Positions 1 through 10,030 of a stretch of 64,000 bases of DNA are shown piece after piece. The notes under the pieces are model-generated. The model was not told where the DNA came from and searched no databases. It saw only the letters and a program-made list of their open reading frames with translations. This DNA comes from Dehalococcoidia bacterium. GTDB taxonomy: Bacteria; Chloroflexota; Dehalococcoidia; Tepidiformales; Tepidiformaceae. Positions within the stretch are counted from its first letter, which is position 1. Each line of letters begins with the position of its first letter. The stretch lies in assembly GCA_003104995.1 (NCBI GenBank), contig PQAO01000008.1, positions 45,801-109,800 of the forward strand, in the 5' to 3' direction. The position numbers and the translations under genes are program-made.

Positions 1-1
1 T

Positions 2-346
2 CTGAACGGGTCCGTCTGCAAGAACTGCGGCACCAAGTACGTCGGCCCAAGGCTTTTCTGCGGGAAATGCAGCAGCGCCGGCCCATTCGAGACCGTGAAG
101 CTCGCTTCGACGGGTGAGCTCCACGTCTTCACGATCATCCACCAGGCGACGCCGTACGTTGAGGCGCCCTACATCGCGGCGATCGTCGACCTTGATGGTG
201 GCGGCAGCGTCAACACCAACATCGTCGGGATCGAGCCAAAGCCCGAGAACCTGAAATTCGGGATGAAGCTCAAGATGTTCACGGAGAAGGTTTCCGAGGA
301 CAAAGAGGGCAACTCGTACGTCGCATACCGGTTCACCCCGGCCTGA
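2..346 (+). CDS. Zn-ribbon/OB-fold (DUF35-type) protein, 5' partial
   Basis: Frame open from base 2; CKNCG...CGKC zinc ribbon followed by OB-fold-like segment; next to thiolase. The track shows only the internal Met at 95. Confidence 0.8.
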   Translation: MNGSVCKNCGTKYVGPRLFCGKCSSAGPFETVKLASTGELHVFTIIHQATPYVEAPYIAAIVDLDGGGSVNTNIVGIEPKPENLKFGMKLKMFTEKVSEDKEGNSYVAYRFTPA

Positions 347-405
347 GCCACACGGGCCTCTCCGCTGGATACGGGTGAGGCCGATTCACACGAAGGAGGA
401 AGCCA

Positions 406-1602
406 GTGCGTGAAGTAGCGATTATTGGCGTTTCGATGATCAAGTTCGGGCGGTATGCGGACCGGGACTTCTCCCAGCTCGCCGCCCAGGCGGGCCTGGA
501 GGCGTTGAAGGACGCCGGTGTCGAGATGAAGCAGATCGAGGCGCTGTACAGCGGCAACCTGTACGCCACCTCGGGCTCGGGCCAGCGCATCCTGCAGCAG
601 ATGGGACAAACCGGGATCCCGGTCGTCAACGTTTCGAATGCGTGCGCGACAGGATCGACGGCATTCCGCGAGGCATATTTTGCGGTCGCCTCGGGTGCGT
701 ATGACATCGCCATGGCTGTCGGCTCGGAGCAGATGGGCAAACAGGGACTGCTGGGCTCGCGCGGCGATCCAGCGACCAGCCTTGAGGGACGCGTTGGCTC
801 GTACATGATGCCCGCGGTGTTCGGCATGGCCGGGATGGAGCATTCGCGCCAATACGGCACGAAGCAAGAACATTTCGCACTCGCGAGCGTGAAGAACCAC
901 TTCCACAGCACGCAAAACCCGCTGGCGCAGTACCAGAAGGAATCGCCGCTGGACGAAGTGATGAACGCGCGGGTCATTTCCTACCCGAACACGCTGCTCA
1001 TGTGCTGCCCGACTGGCGACGGCGCGGCAGCCGCGATCCTGTGCTCGATGGAGAAGGCCCGCCAGTTCACCGCCCAGCCGTTGAAGGTTGCAGCCAGCGT
1101 GCTGACCAGCGACCCCTACACCGACCGGACTCTTACACTTCCGGACATCAACACCCTGACCCGGAACGCGGCGAAGATCGCATACGAGCAGGCGGGCATC
1201 GGCCCGCAGGACCTGAGCCAGGTCGAGCTGCACGACTGCTTCGCAACGGCCGAGTTGCTGCACTACGAGAACCTGGGCCTTTGTGGCGACGGGGAAGCGG
1301 CCGCCCATGTGGCAAGCGGTGCCCCGTGGATCGGGAACAAGATCCCGACGAAGTACCAGGAAGATGTGGCGCCGTTCCAGGACAAGACCTACCAGCCGAA
1401 GACGACGGCAGTGGTGAACGCCAGCGGTGGCCTGCTCTCGAAGGGGCATCCGCTCGGCGCCACCGGTGTCGCCAACATCGCCGAGATTGTGTTCCACCTG
1501 CGCGGACAGGCAGGCGGACGGCAAGTCGAAGGCTCGAAGATCGGGCTTGCGCACGTCATCGGGCTTGGCTCTGCCTGCACGATCAACATCATCCAGAAAT
1601 AG
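406..1602 (+). CDS. Thiolase family protein (SCPx/acetyl-CoA acetyltransferase-like)
   Basis: NACATGSTAF active-site Cys region, GGLLSKGHPLGATG C-terminal motif; GTG start preceded by aaggagga. Confidence 0.9.
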   Translation: MREVAIIGVSMIKFGRYADRDFSQLAAQAGLEALKDAGVEMKQIEALYSGNLYATSGSGQRILQQMGQTGIPVVNVSNACATGSTAFREAYFAVASGAYDIAMAVGSEQMGKQGLLGSRGDPATSLEGRVGSYMMPAVFGMAGMEHSRQYGTKQEHFALASVKNHFHSTQNPLAQYQKESPLDEVMNARVISYPNTLLMCCPTGDGAAAAILCSMEKARQFTAQPLKVAASVLTSDPYTDRTLTLPDINTLTRNAAKIAYEQAGIGPQDLSQVELHDCFATAELLHYENLGLCGDGEAAAHVASGAPWIGNKIPTKYQEDVAPFQDKTYQPKTTAVVNASGGLLSKGHPLGATGVANIAEIVFHLRGQAGGRQVEGSKIGLAHVIGLGSACTINIIQK

Positions 1603-1619
1603 GGTCTCGCCCTCTTTTC

Positions 1620-1651
1620 GCCCCCTCCCCGTCGTCCGATGGGGAGGGGGC
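1620..1651 (+). terminator. Intrinsic terminator after thiolase
   Basis: Perfect 11-bp stem gccccctcccc/ggggagggggc, 10-nt loop, then ttcttgtt. Confidence 0.75.
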
Positions 1652-1709
1652 TTCTTGTTGGGCGTGGATGAGGCTTTCCTTTTCCGGCGGCGGGAGCGAA
1701 GGTGTCCGT

Positions 1710-2693
1710 GTGGCGCAAGAGATCGGCGAACAAGTCCCCGAGGAGATTCTCCAAGCGTTCGGGCTGGCAGGCGCGAACCAGCGGATGTTCGCGGACGGGA
1801 ATGTGAACCGGCACTGGCGCGTGGACGCGGCGGACCGGACGGTGGTCGTGCGGCGGTATGGGGTGCCGCGCGGTCTCGCTTCCATCGCGTGGGAGCACCA
1901 GTTGATGGCGTTTGCGGCGGCCAAAGGATGGCCCGCACCAGTCGCGGAGCCGCCTGCTACCGTGGCAACCGCGTTGGGATTCGAGGCGGGAGCGTGGACG
2001 TGCCACCGCTTCCTCGAAGGTGAGGCGGCACCGCGAGACACACCGGCGTCGCGGCACATCATGGGCCGGCTGCTGGGGCGGCTCCACAAGGACCTGGCGG
2101 GGTTCGAGGTGAGCGGGCAGCGCCCCGGGTTTGGCAAGACGTGGGAACTGGACCTGATGGTTGAGCCGGCCGGGGCGGGCAGCTTCAACGGACTGGTGGC
2201 GGCGTTCGGGCGAGAGTATCCGGAGCTCGCGGCGGCGATTCGGCGGCAGCGATACCGCAACCTGCGGGAGCTATCGCGGCTCCACTACCCGGACCTGGCG
2301 GCCCACCCGATACACGGGGACTTCTCGCCGCGGAACCTGCTGTTTCAGGATGGGCAACTGACCGGATTGCTGGACTTCGACTTTGCCCGGCAGGACGCGC
2401 GGCTCTGCGACCTGGCGCCGCTGCTGATGCCGTTCCAACCGCTTGAACCGCGGCTGGCCGCTGCCCTGTTCGATGGGTACCAATCGGTACGCCGGCTTTC
2501 GGAGGCGGAGTGGGACCTGCTCCCGGCGCTGGTGCGGGCGTCGCTGCTGTGGTGGGTGGCCCTGCTGCTGGTCCGGTGGCGCATCACCGGGGAGGTTCCC
2601 GCGGGGATCGGCCGGACCATCAACCAGCGCTTCCCTGCATTCGACGCGTTCGAGCCGGAAGTTCGTGCCCTCGCTCAGCGCGCGACAGCCTGA
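1710..2693 (+). CDS. Phosphotransferase (APH/homoserine kinase type II-like)
   Basis: HGDFSPRNLLF and LDFDFARQD kinase motifs. GTG start at 1710 (ATG 1668 possible); the track ORF from 1002 is over-extended. Confidence 0.8.
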   Translation: MAQEIGEQVPEEILQAFGLAGANQRMFADGNVNRHWRVDAADRTVVVRRYGVPRGLASIAWEHQLMAFAAAKGWPAPVAEPPATVATALGFEAGAWTCHRFLEGEAAPRDTPASRHIMGRLLGRLHKDLAGFEVSGQRPGFGKTWELDLMVEPAGAGSFNGLVAAFGREYPELAAAIRRQRYRNLRELSRLHYPDLAAHPIHGDFSPRNLLFQDGQLTGLLDFDFARQDARLCDLAPLLMPFQPLEPRLAAALFDGYQSVRRLSEAEWDLLPALVRASLLWWVALLLVRWRITGEVPAGIGRTINQRFPAFDAFEPEVRALAQRATA

Positions 2694-2700
2694 AGGCGGA

Positions 2701-3069
2701 TCAGTCAGTCGCGACGACGCGGAGTCCGGCAAGCTGGGTCACGGGAGCGTTCGCCGAACCGGTGCCGGGACAGCGCCAGTTGCGGCCGGTGGTGTTGCGG
2801 CAACTGAGCCACGGGCCGCCCGGCCAGAGTTGCGCACGGACCGTCTGGGCGGGGGCATCGAGCCGGAACACGACGGCGTTGAGGATGCCCGGGTTGGCCG
2901 GGCGCAGCCGGTAGCGGACCCGATCGATGTTGTAGCCCGAAATGGTGCCGGTCCCGTCGCCGGCCTGTGAGGCGCCAACCGTGTTGCTGGCGGCGAAGCC
3001 CAGGCTCGATGCAGCCAGGACTGCGATCGCTGCGAGTGCGACCAGGCGCCGCGGACGTGCGATACCCAT
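2701..3069 (-). CDS. Small secreted hypothetical protein
   Basis: MGIARPRRLVALAAIAVLAASSLGFA signal peptide; convergent with upstream gene. Confidence 0.6.
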   Translation of the reverse strand: MGIARPRRLVALAAIAVLAASSLGFAASNTVGASQAGDGTGTISGYNIDRVRYRLRPANPGILNAVVFRLDAPAQTVRAQLWPGGPWLSCRNTTGRNWRCPGTGSANAPVTQLAGLRVVATD

Positions 3070-3206
3070 GATGCGACCTCTCCCCGCCGGGAGCGCAGGC
3101 GGCTCCCAACGGCTGAAGGTTCGGCGCCCGGCCCGGCGAGGGAAAGGCTCGCACACGGGGAAGTCACGCGCTGTCCACCGAAGTGGTACTGCGCCCGGCG
3201 CCTGGA

Positions 3207-4241
3207 CTACGGGCGGAGGGCGATCTTGAGGACTCCGCCTTCCCGCTTGCGGAAGAGGTCGTAGGCGGCTGGTGTCTCGCTGATCTTCATCGAGTGGGTG
3301 ATGAGCGGAGTGAGATCGACCTTGCCGCCGGAGACCATTGCCATGAGGCGCTCGAGCCGGGCGGTGCCAACCGGGCAGAACGTGGTGACCAGCTTGCGGT
3401 GGATGAAGGAGCCGCTGGTCGGCATCGTCAGTTCTGGGAATGCACCGTATACGCCAACGGAGCTGACCGTGCCTCCGAGCCGGACGACGCGGCAGGCGTT
3501 TTCGAAGGTTACCTGGTGGCCGAGGGCCTCGACGGCGATGTCGACACCTCTGTTGCCGGTGAGTTCCATGATTTTCGCAACGGCATCGGCCGGGTCGAGA
3601 ACGATGTCGGCGCCGAAGCGTTTCGCCATGGCAACGCGCTCCGGGATGGACTCGACGGCAATGATGGTGCCGGCGCCAAGGGCGCGGGCGCCGGCGGTGG
3701 CGCAAAGGCCCACGGGCCCCTGGGCGAAGATGGCGACGACATCGCCAGCCTTGATCTCGGCGCGCTCGATGGCCCCGAAGCCAGTCGACATGATGTCGGT
3801 GACGAAGAGCACCTGTTCATCCGCGAGCGAATCGGGGACCTTCGCCATGCTGGTCTGGGCGCCGTTGACGAGGAAGAACTCACCCTGGGCGCCGAACAGC
3901 AAGTTACCGGGCGCGTTGTAGGTTTCGCAGACCTGGTGATCGCCTTCGAGGCATCGGCGGCAAGTGCCGCAGCAGATGAGGCAACCGGTGACCACACGGT
4001 CCCCCGGCTTCACCCCGGTCACGCCGGCGCCGACGGCCTCGACGACACCGATGGCTTCATGGCCCATGGGCACGCCGGGTGGCAGGGGCATTTCATCGAC
4101 GATGTGGATGTCGCTGCCGCAGACGGTGCTGAGTGTGGTCCGGATGAGCGCCTGGCCGGGGCCGGGCTCATCGGGATAGGGGATCGTCGCCATGGCGACG
4201 GTACCCTGGCCGGTTTTTACACAGGTGTTGGATGCAGGCAT
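3207..4241 (-). CDS. Zinc-dependent alcohol dehydrogenase (MDR family)
   Basis: GHEAIGVVEAVG, structural-Zn Cys cluster CLICCGTCRRCLEGDHQVC. Confidence 0.9.
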   Translation of the reverse strand: MPASNTCVKTGQGTVAMATIPYPDEPGPGQALIRTTLSTVCGSDIHIVDEMPLPPGVPMGHEAIGVVEAVGAGVTGVKPGDRVVTGCLICCGTCRRCLEGDHQVCETYNAPGNLLFGAQGEFFLVNGAQTSMAKVPDSLADEQVLFVTDIMSTGFGAIERAEIKAGDVVAIFAQGPVGLCATAGARALGAGTIIAVESIPERVAMAKRFGADIVLDPADAVAKIMELTGNRGVDIAVEALGHQVTFENACRVVRLGGTVSSVGVYGAFPELTMPTSGSFIHRKLVTTFCPVGTARLERLMAMVSGGKVDLTPLITHSMKISETPAAYDLFRKREGGVLKIALRP

Positions 4242-4343
4242 ACAGGTTCCTTAGGAGTGTGGGTTGGCCGGATTGTAAGGCGAACCCCCACAAGGGACGC
4301 GACCGGGCGGGTCGCCCGTTATGCTCCCGATCAGGTTCGCCCG

Positions 4344-5222
4344 CTATCCGGTTTCCATTGGCAGGGAAGGATCGGCGGCCCACTCGGAGAGCGATGCATC
4401 GTAGACGGCAACATCGGTGTAGCCGGCCATGACCGCGGCAAAGGCCGCGCTGCTGGCCGCGATGCCCCCGCCGCAGTAGGTGATGAGGCGTTCTCCGGGC
4501 CTCGCCCCGGCAGCTTCGAAGCGGCCGCGGATCTCATCGAGCGGATGGTAGAGCTGGGTTTGCGGGTCAACGATGCCGGCAGATCCCATGGCAGGTACGT
4601 TGACGCTTCGAGCGATGCGCCCCGGCCGGCCGTACGGCGCCACCTCGCCCCGGTACTGGGCGGCGTTGAGCGCGTTGACGATGCAGGCCTGCCCGGATGT
4701 CATCGCTTCCAAGACATCTTGCTTCGTCGCGATGAGCCCCGGCCGAGGACTGGCCGTGAATTGCGCGGGGGCGGGGGCGGGATCCTCGTTCGAGATTGGC
4801 CGCCCTTCACTCGTCCATTTCGTCCAGCCGCCGTCGAGTAGGCGGGCGTTGTCGAAGCCGAAGGCACGGAGCATCCACCAGATGCGCGCTGCCCACATGT
4901 TTCCTGCGCGGTCATAAAGCACGACCCGGGAGGTGTCGCTCACGCCATAGCGGCCCATGGCTTCGGCGAACTGCTCCGGGGGAGGCATCATGAAGCGGAG
5001 TGCTTGCGCCCGGTCGCTCAAGTCGTGGTGGAGGTCCGCGAACACCGCCCCCGGAATGTGGCCCGCCGCCCATTCTTCATGCCCGGGTACGACAAGGAAG
5101 CCAGGGCCCCCATCCTCACGGGGGCGAAGAAAGACCGTGCATTCGAGCACGCGGAGATCCGGACTGGCGAGGTTCTCGGCAAGCCATTCGGTGGTTGCGA
5201 GGTAATGGGGCTGGTCGGGCAT
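4344..5222 (-). CDS. Sulfurtransferase (rhodanese, two-domain)
   Basis: HIPGAVFADLHHDLSD, YDRAGNMWAARIWWMLRAFG; CGGGIAAS active-site loop. Confidence 0.88.
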   Translation of the reverse strand: MPDQPHYLATTEWLAENLASPDLRVLECTVFLRPREDGGPGFLVVPGHEEWAAGHIPGAVFADLHHDLSDRAQALRFMMPPPEQFAEAMGRYGVSDTSRVVLYDRAGNMWAARIWWMLRAFGFDNARLLDGGWTKWTSEGRPISNEDPAPAPAQFTASPRPGLIATKQDVLEAMTSGQACIVNALNAAQYRGEVAPYGRPGRIARSVNVPAMGSAGIVDPQTQLYHPLDEIRGRFEAAGARPGERLITYCGGGIAASSAAFAAVMAGYTDVAVYDASLSEWAADPSLPMETG

Positions 5223-5244
5223 TTACCGGGTCCTTGAAGTCGGA

Positions 5245-6981
5245 TTAGCGCAGGTTGAGGCGGGCGGCGAGGGGCAGCCGGCGGTCCCGGCCAAAGGCGC
5301 GGGCGGTGATTTTGACGCCGGGCGGCGCCTGCCGGCGCTTGTACTCGTTGCGGTCCACCATGGCGACGACGCGGCTCACTGTCTCCAGGTCGAACCCGGC
5401 CGCGACGATTTCATCGACGGTCCGATCGTCTTCGACGTAGGCCTCGAGGATTGGGTCGAGGACTTCGTAGGGAGGCAGCGTGTCCTGGTCGAGCTGGTTT
5501 GGTTTGAGTTCGGCGCTGGGCGGCTTGATGAGCACGTTCGCGGGGATGAGGTCGTGCCCGGCCTTTTCGTTTCGCCAGCGGGCGAGGCGGAAGACGAGCG
5601 TCTTGGGGACGTCTTTGATGACGGCGAGGCCACCAGCCATATCGCCATACAGGGTGGCATAGCCGACGGCGAGTTCGCTCTTGTTTCCAGTGGTCAGCGT
5701 GATGAAACCGAAAGCGTTCGAGAGAGTCATGAGGACGTTGCCGCGCTGGCGGGCCTGGATATTCTCTTCGGCCGTGCCGGGATCGCGGCCCTCAAAGGCA
5801 TCGGCGAGCATCTCGAGCATGGCGGCATGGGCCGGCTCGATGGGGATCACCAGGTAACGGATGCCCAGGTTTTCGGCGAGAGCGCATGCGTCATCGCGGC
5901 TGTGCTGGCTCGAGTAGCGGCTCGGCATGGAGACACCCACGACGTTCTCGGCGCCAATGGCGTCCACAGCAATGGCGGCGACCACGCTGGAGTCGATCCC
6001 GCCCGAGAGACCAACGGCCGCTTGCTTGAAGCCGGTCTTGGCAAGGTAGTCACGTGTGCCGAGGACGAGCGCTTCCCAGACCTCCTCCTCGTCGCGAAGG
6101 TGGGGAGCGACGGCCCCGGGAACGGGCTGACGGGTCGAGACGGGAGCGGGCCATCCGAGGTCGACAGGCTCGGTGCGGGTCTCTCCGCCGCGATCTCGCA
6201 ATTCGACGCGGCGGCGGGGATCGTGGAGGCGGCGCTGGATCACCGCATCCAGGTCGAACTCCACCGTGAGCAGGGTTTCGCGGAACTGGGGGCCGCGCGC
6301 CAGTACCTGGCCTTCGGCATCGACCGCGAGGGAAGCGCCGTCGAAGACGAGTTCGTCCTGGCCGGCGACGGCGTTGAGGTAGGCGATGGCGATCAGGTTG
6401 TCCGAGGCGCGGGTGGCGATCATCTTTTCGCGGCCCTGGGCTTTGCCGCGGTGGTAGGGCGAGGCGTTGATGTTGATGCAGAGCTCGGCGCCGCCGAGGG
6501 CAAGGGCATCGAGCGGCGCGCCGGGGTACCAGATGTCCTCGCAGATGCTGACGCCAAATGTGACCTCGCCGGCGGTATACATGGGGATGCGGTTGCCTGC
6601 GGCGAAGTAGCGCTCTTCGTCGAAGACGCCGTAGTTGGGGAGCCGGCGCTTGTGGTAGGTATCGACCCAGCGACCGTTGGCGATGATCGCGGCGGCGTTG
6701 TAGGCATCGCCGTTGAACCAATCGACGAAGCCAACGATGGCGATGATGTCGCGGACCGACGGGGCAAGAGCCGCGACAGCCTCGTGGGATGCTTCGCAGA
6801 AGGCGCGGCGAAGGAGGAGGTCCTCGGGCGGGTAGCCGGTGACGGCGAGTTCGGGGAAGGCAACGATGGCGCAGCCGGCTTCGCACGCTTCAGCGATGCG
6901 TCCCGAGATGGTGGCGATGTTTCCCCGGATGTCACCGACGGTGGTATCGATCTGGGCAAGGCCGATGCGGAGGGTCCTCAT
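5245..6981 (-). CDS. nadE: NAD+ synthase (glutamine-hydrolysing)
   Basis: Nitrilase domain MRTLRIGLAQIDTTVGD...; synthetase SGGIDSSVVAAIAVDA; TGNKSELAVGY. Confidence 0.93.
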   Translation of the reverse strand: MRTLRIGLAQIDTTVGDIRGNIATISGRIAEACEAGCAIVAFPELAVTGYPPEDLLLRRAFCEASHEAVAALAPSVRDIIAIVGFVDWFNGDAYNAAAIIANGRWVDTYHKRRLPNYGVFDEERYFAAGNRIPMYTAGEVTFGVSICEDIWYPGAPLDALALGGAELCININASPYHRGKAQGREKMIATRASDNLIAIAYLNAVAGQDELVFDGASLAVDAEGQVLARGPQFRETLLTVEFDLDAVIQRRLHDPRRRVELRDRGGETRTEPVDLGWPAPVSTRQPVPGAVAPHLRDEEEVWEALVLGTRDYLAKTGFKQAAVGLSGGIDSSVVAAIAVDAIGAENVVGVSMPSRYSSQHSRDDACALAENLGIRYLVIPIEPAHAAMLEMLADAFEGRDPGTAEENIQARQRGNVLMTLSNAFGFITLTTGNKSELAVGYATLYGDMAGGLAVIKDVPKTLVFRLARWRNEKAGHDLIPANVLIKPPSAELKPNQLDQDTLPPYEVLDPILEAYVEDDRTVDEIVAAGFDLETVSRVVAMVDRNEYKRRQAPPGVKITARAFGRDRRLPLAARLNLR

Positions 6982-7019
6982 GGCTGGAGTATACGTCGCC
7001 ACCGGGGTTGGGCTTCATG

Positions 7020-7038
7020 CGGGAATCAGGGATTCCCG
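7020..7038. repeat. Inverted repeat upstream of nadE
   Basis: CGGGAATC-agg-GATTCCCG, perfect 8-bp arms, 3-nt spacer. Confidence 0.6.
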
Positions 7039-7111
7039 TAGGCAGGTCCCCGGATTTACAGGGGATGGCGGCCATGCGACGCTGCTGGCGGTGGCGCTTT
7101 GAGGTAGGGAG

Positions 7112-7309
7112 ATGTCTCGAAGCCAAAGTCCAGTTCATAGTCCATGCCCGCTGTGTGGGCGGGTGACCCGGGCGCATTCGCGGATCGTGGTTGCCGATGT
7201 CGAACCTGCCGGGACGCGGCGGAGCCGTTACGCAACCGTGATTTGTCGAGATTGCGCGTTTGCGATGGTGCTCCGATCGGAGGCGGCAGCGTTACGGGCG
7301 GCCTGTTAG
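7112..7309 (+). CDS. Small zinc-ribbon-like hypothetical
   Basis: CPLCG ... CRDC pair in a 65-aa ORF. Confidence 0.45.
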   Translation: MSRSQSPVHSPCPLCGRVTRAHSRIVVADVEPAGTRRSRYATVICRDCAFAMVLRSEAAALRAAC

Positions 7310-7398
7310 TCCCATCAAAGGGGGACCGTCCATCAGTTACGGTGGGCGGTCCTTCCTGCGTAGAATAGCCTCACTGAACCGTGGCCAGGGGGCTGAGC

Positions 7399-8688
7399 AT
7401 GAACAACGTCCTCGCGATGATCCTCGCCGGTGGCCAGGGTGACCGCCTCTCCATCCTCTCCGAGCAGCGCGCGAAACCTGCCGTGGTGTTCGGCGGGCAG
7501 TACCGGATTGTCGATTTCGTGTTGAGCAATTGTGGGAATAGCAGCATCACCAAGCTGGCGATCCTGACGCAATACCGGCCACGATCGTTGTTCAACCACA
7601 TCGGCGCCGGGCGTGCCTGGGGCTTCGACACGCCGGAGGGCGGTATCCAGATCCTCCAGCCGTATCTTGGGCGGGCTGACGCCGACTGGTACCAGGGGAC
7701 GGCCGATGCGGTCTACCAAAACCTGTATGTGATCGAAGAGTCCCGGGCCCGGGAGGTGCTGATCCTCGCGGGAGACCACATCTATCTAACGTCCTACCGC
7801 AACATGGTTGCCTACCACCGGAGCCAGGCGGCGGATGCGACGGTTGCTGTGTACCAGCTGCCGCGCGAGGAGGCCCACCGCTTCGGCGTGCTGGACCTGG
7901 ATGGAAACGGCCGGGTGACGGACTTCCAGGAGAAGCCATCGGACCCTCGCGGGTCCTGGGCATCGATGGGCGTGTACGTCTTCAACAAGGACGTACTGGT
8001 CGAGCAGTTGCAGGCTGACGCGGATATGGGCGAGGGGAGTGCACACGACTTCGGGCGCGACATCATCCCGCGGATGTACCAGTCGCACCGGGTGTTCGGC
8101 TACCAGTACCAGGGCTACTGGCGGGATGTCGGCACGGTGGAGAGCTACTGGGGGGCACACATGGACCTCCTGAGCCCCAATCCCCCGCTCAACCTCGAGG
8201 ACCCCGACCTGCGGTTGCGGACCTCGGGGACGTTGCTGCCACCGGCGCGATTCGGAGTGCGGGCGTCGGTGCGCGAGTCGCTGATCTCGCCAGCTGCCTA
8301 CGTGAATGGGGAGGTGACGCGGTCCGTGATTTCTCCGGGGGTTGTCATCGAGGAAGGGGCCACGGTGCGCGATTCGGTGATCCAGCATCGCTGCGTGATC
8401 CGGGCCGGGGCCGTCGTCGACCGCGCCATTCTCGACAAAGAAGTGACGATTGGGCGCGACAGCGTGGTCGGGGAAGGGCCAGCAGACATCCCGAACTTCG
8501 ACCGGCCGGACATCGTGAACACCGGCATCACCATCGTCGGCAAACGCGTAACGGTACCCTCGGGCTTGCGGGTGGGCCGGAACGTCGTGATCGGGCCCGG
8601 CGTTCACGATGAACTGATGGACCGTGCGGTCCTGGAGAGCGGGTCGACAGTGCATCCGACGCAGATGCCACTCCACCTGTTTGTCTGA
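7399..8688 (+). CDS. glgC: Glucose-1-phosphate adenylyltransferase
   Basis: AMILAGGQGDRLSILSEQRAKPAVVFGGQYRIVDFVLSN; C-terminal left-handed beta-helix repeats. Confidence 0.92.
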   Translation: MNNVLAMILAGGQGDRLSILSEQRAKPAVVFGGQYRIVDFVLSNCGNSSITKLAILTQYRPRSLFNHIGAGRAWGFDTPEGGIQILQPYLGRADADWYQGTADAVYQNLYVIEESRAREVLILAGDHIYLTSYRNMVAYHRSQAADATVAVYQLPREEAHRFGVLDLDGNGRVTDFQEKPSDPRGSWASMGVYVFNKDVLVEQLQADADMGEGSAHDFGRDIIPRMYQSHRVFGYQYQGYWRDVGTVESYWGAHMDLLSPNPPLNLEDPDLRLRTSGTLLPPARFGVRASVRESLISPAAYVNGEVTRSVISPGVVIEEGATVRDSVIQHRCVIRAGAVVDRAILDKEVTIGRDSVVGEGPADIPNFDRPDIVNTGITIVGKRVTVPSGLRVGRNVVIGPGVHDELMDRAVLESGSTVHPTQMPLHLFV

Positions 8689-8692
8689 GCCG

Positions 8693-9094
8693 GTGAAGCT
8701 GTACTCGGTGGAGGAAGCGCAGGCAGCGCTGCCGGAGATCATCCCGGTCCTGGAGGGTATTAGCGCGGCGTATGTGGAGTTGCGGGCGCTGCAAGCGAGC
8801 CTTTCGGCAGAGGTGCGGGGCGCAAGCGGCGATGGACATCTGCTGGCTAACCCGTGGCAGGAAGGTGGCAAGAACAGGGTAGAGGAGTTGAACCGCGAGC
8901 TGCGGCGGGGAGCCGCCGAACTCGACCGGCGGGGCGTCGAGTTGAAGGACCCGGAGAAGGGTCTCAGCGACTTCTTCCACGACCGCCACGGGCGGATCGT
9001 GTTCCTCTGCTTTCAACTGGGGGAGGCGCGAATCCAGTACTGGCACGAGCTGCGGGCGGGGTTCGCGGGACGGCAGCCTCTGTGGGTGACGTAG
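8693..9094 (+). CDS. DUF2203 family protein
   Basis: KLYSVEEAQAALPEI..., GLSDFFHDRHGRIVFLCFQLGE.RIQYWHELRAGF; GTG start. Confidence 0.75.
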   Translation: MKLYSVEEAQAALPEIIPVLEGISAAYVELRALQASLSAEVRGASGDGHLLANPWQEGGKNRVEELNRELRRGAAELDRRGVELKDPEKGLSDFFHDRHGRIVFLCFQLGEARIQYWHELRAGFAGRQPLWVT

Positions 9095-9167
9095 GGCGGG
9101 ATTGGCGCGGGGGTGGCGATCGGGTGTGCGGTGGCTACAATTCGCCCACCACTGAGTGAGGGCAGCC

Positions 9168-10010
9168 ATGGCTACCGTCTTCCCGATACGCGATATCTTC
9201 GTCGAGGCGAACGGCCTGAGGCACCACCTGCTCGCCCGGGGAACACCCGGTTCGCCGGTCGTCATGATGATCCATGGTCTTGCGGGGCAGGCACACACGT
9301 TCGATGCGGTCGCGAACCTGCTGGCGGCGAACCATCACGTGTACGCGCTCGATGTGCGGGGGCGAGGGGAGAGCGAGTGGGGGCCGCCCGAGCAGTACGC
9401 GATCGACACCTACGTGGCAGACCTGGAGGCGATCCGGGCAGCGCTCGGGCTGCAGCGCTTCTCCCTGGTGGGAACCTCGATGGGTGGATTGATTGCGATG
9501 CAATACGCGCCCAGGTACCCGGAGCGGGTGGCCCGGGCGGTGCTAAACGATATCGGCCCGGAGATCGACCCGGCCGGGCTGCAGCGCATCCTTTCGTACG
9601 TGGGCAACGCGCCGGAGATGTTCGCGGATATGAAGGCGGTGGTGAAGTACTACCGCGAGCACTACGCACCGATGGTGGAGCACCTGGCGGACGACCAGCT
9701 GGTGGAGTTTGCCCGGTACAACGTGCGGCGGAGCGACAGCGGGGTGTATGTCTGGAAGATGGACCCGGCGGTGCGGACCACGGTGGCGCCGCCGCCGTCG
9801 GTCGAGCCCTGGGCTGCGCTCAAGGGTATGCGGTGCCCGGTGCTGATCCTCCGGGGGGGCCAGAGCGATGTGCTGAGCGCGGATATCGCCGCGCGGATGG
9901 TGGAAGCGCTGCCCGGTGCGAAGCTGGTGGAGGTGCCCGGTGTAGGGCACGCGCCGGTACTGACTGAACCGGCGGCGGTGAGAGCGCTGGAGGAGTTCCT
10001 GGCGGGGTAG
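9168..10010 (+). CDS. Alpha/beta hydrolase
   Basis: MIHGLAG, GTSMGG nucleophile elbow, GVGHAP His region. Confidence 0.9.
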   Translation: MATVFPIRDIFVEANGLRHHLLARGTPGSPVVMMIHGLAGQAHTFDAVANLLAANHHVYALDVRGRGESEWGPPEQYAIDTYVADLEAIRAALGLQRFSLVGTSMGGLIAMQYAPRYPERVARAVLNDIGPEIDPAGLQRILSYVGNAPEMFADMKAVVKYYREHYAPMVEHLADDQLVEFARYNVRRSDSGVYVWKMDPAVRTTVAPPPSVEPWAALKGMRCPVLILRGGQSDVLSADIAARMVEALPGAKLVEVPGVGHAPVLTEPAAVRALEEFLAG

Positions 10011-10030
10011 GCGGCCGAACGGAGTTTGCG

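Noticed and set aside
169-1938. 589-aa minus-strand ORF
   Set aside because: Arg/His-rich shadow antisense to thiolase and DUF35; high-GC artefact.
3183-4841. 552-aa plus-strand ORF
   Set aside because: Antisense shadow of alcohol dehydrogenase and rhodanese; no domain signal.
5554-7041. 495-aa plus-strand ORF
   Set aside because: Antisense shadow of nadE.
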